Shown piece after piece: positions 6,431 to 6,896 of a stretch of DNA of 6,896 nt. Below the pieces are notes generated by a model. That model did not search any database. It saw only the letters and a program-made list of their open reading frames with translations, and was not told the origin of the DNA. Location: positions 1-6,896 of the forward strand of contig JAEZXW010000033.1 of the NCBI GenBank assembly GCA_023419515.1, given 5' to 3'. Positions within the stretch are counted from its first letter, which is position 1; each line of letters begins with the position of its first letter. This stretch comes from Actinomycetes bacterium. Lineage in GTDB: Bacteria; Actinomycetota; Coriobacteriia; Coriobacteriales; JAEZXW01. The position numbers and the translations under genes are program-made.

Positions 6431-6896
6431 TTAGCGAGCAGCGAGCTCACGCGTGCGAGCAATTGCGGTACGGGCAGCTTGACAAAAGCCTTCTTCGATC
6501 AGATCCTTAGCGGCTAAGGTGCCATACACCGTGGTGCCAGCAGGTGACTGAACACGCTCCATAAGCTCACGCGGATGCAAATCACCTTGAAGCAAAAGCT
6601 CGGCGGTCGAGCGCATGGAATGCAGGGCAAACTCGCGCGAAGACTTGGCATCGAGACCCTCTGCTACTCCTGCCAGCGTAAGCGCATCAATTGCGAGAGC
6701 AAAGTATGAGGGAGTTGACCCCGCAAGCGCCCCAACAATGTTGAGCTGATCTTCCGTCACAAAGCGTGCGTATCCGACGCTCTGAAAAAGGGAAAGCGCG
6801 ATCTTATGGTCAGTTGGATCAATGGGATCAGGGGCATAGAGCGCGGTTGCACCATCTTGCACCTGAACGCCGAGACTTGGCATCGCACGGATAACT
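6431..6896 (-). CDS. proC: Pyrroline-5-carboxylate reductase (ProC), N-terminus beyond right edge
   Basis: ProC reduces 1-pyrroline-5-carboxylate to proline with NAD(P)H, the last step of proline synthesis. The frame is open to the right edge: 154 residues are visible of a usual 270 or so, and the Rossmann domain is outside the window. Visible: VIRAMPSLG (domain junction, usually RAMPNTP), GALAGSTPSYFALAIDAL matching the dimerisation-domain GxSGSxPAY region, and HPRELMERVQSPAGTTVYGT matching HPxxLxxxVxSPGGTT, which lines the active site. Two positions differ from the common consensus (MPSLG for MPNTP, SPAGTT for SPGGTT). An internal ATG at 6883 lies inside the conserved RAMP motif and is not a real start. 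It is the first visible gene of the operon and ends 21 bases before yggT. Confidence 0.92.
   Translation of the reverse strand, partial: VIRAMPSLGVQVQDGATALYAPDPIDPTDHKIALSLFQSVGYARFVTEDQLNIVGALAGSTPSYFALAIDALTLAGVAEGLDAKSSREFALHSMRSTAELLLQGDLHPRELMERVQSPAGTTVYGTLAAKDLIEEGFCQAARTAIARTRELAAR

Overview
The window reads as chromosomal DNA from a bacterium with roughly balanced GC content. The protein styles and the proC-yggT-divIVA order suggest a high-GC Gram-positive lineage. Coriobacteriia (Eggerthellales-like, for example a moderate-GC genus such as Cryptobacterium) is my best guess, but it rests on recognition and not on a search. No mobile element, CRISPR array or tRNA gene was seen. All protein genes lie on the minus strand; the only plus-strand gene is the RNA subunit of RNase P.

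Layout from left to right. (1) Positions 1-3502 hold a tightly packed minus-strand tetrapyrrole operon. In transcription order it is an AhbD-type radical SAM heme synthase, a fused AhbA-AhbB siroheme decarboxylase, and HemL (glutamate-1-semialdehyde aminotransferase, running off the left edge). The first two genes overlap by four bases (ATGA) and the next two are two bases apart, so translation is probably coupled. (2) Positions 3503-3726 are non-coding and contain a probable terminator for the gene to the right. (3) Positions 3727-4845 encode an ExoA-like, membrane-attached family 2 glycosyltransferase. (4) rnpB follows on the plus strand at about 4892-5247, with an extended -10 promoter just upstream, divergent from the glycosyltransferase. 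(5) Positions 5248-5470 form a convergent intergenic region with two hairpin terminators serving the genes to the right. (6) Positions 5471-6896 hold a cell-division and housekeeping operon: proC (partial), yggT and divIVA.

The heme operon is the most interesting part. HemL makes 5-aminolevulinate, the precursor of all tetrapyrroles. AhbAB removes two acetate carboxylates from siroheme, and AhbD converts iron-coproporphyrin III to heme b. This is the siroheme-dependent heme route known from archaea and sulfate reducers, not the coproporphyrin route usual in Actinobacteria. The middle enzyme AhbC is not in the window. The AhbD protein carries an unusual N-terminal tail with six perfect Gly-Gly-His-Pro repeats encoded by a 12-bp tandem array, and its two Lrp-type decarboxylase subunits are fused into one chain.
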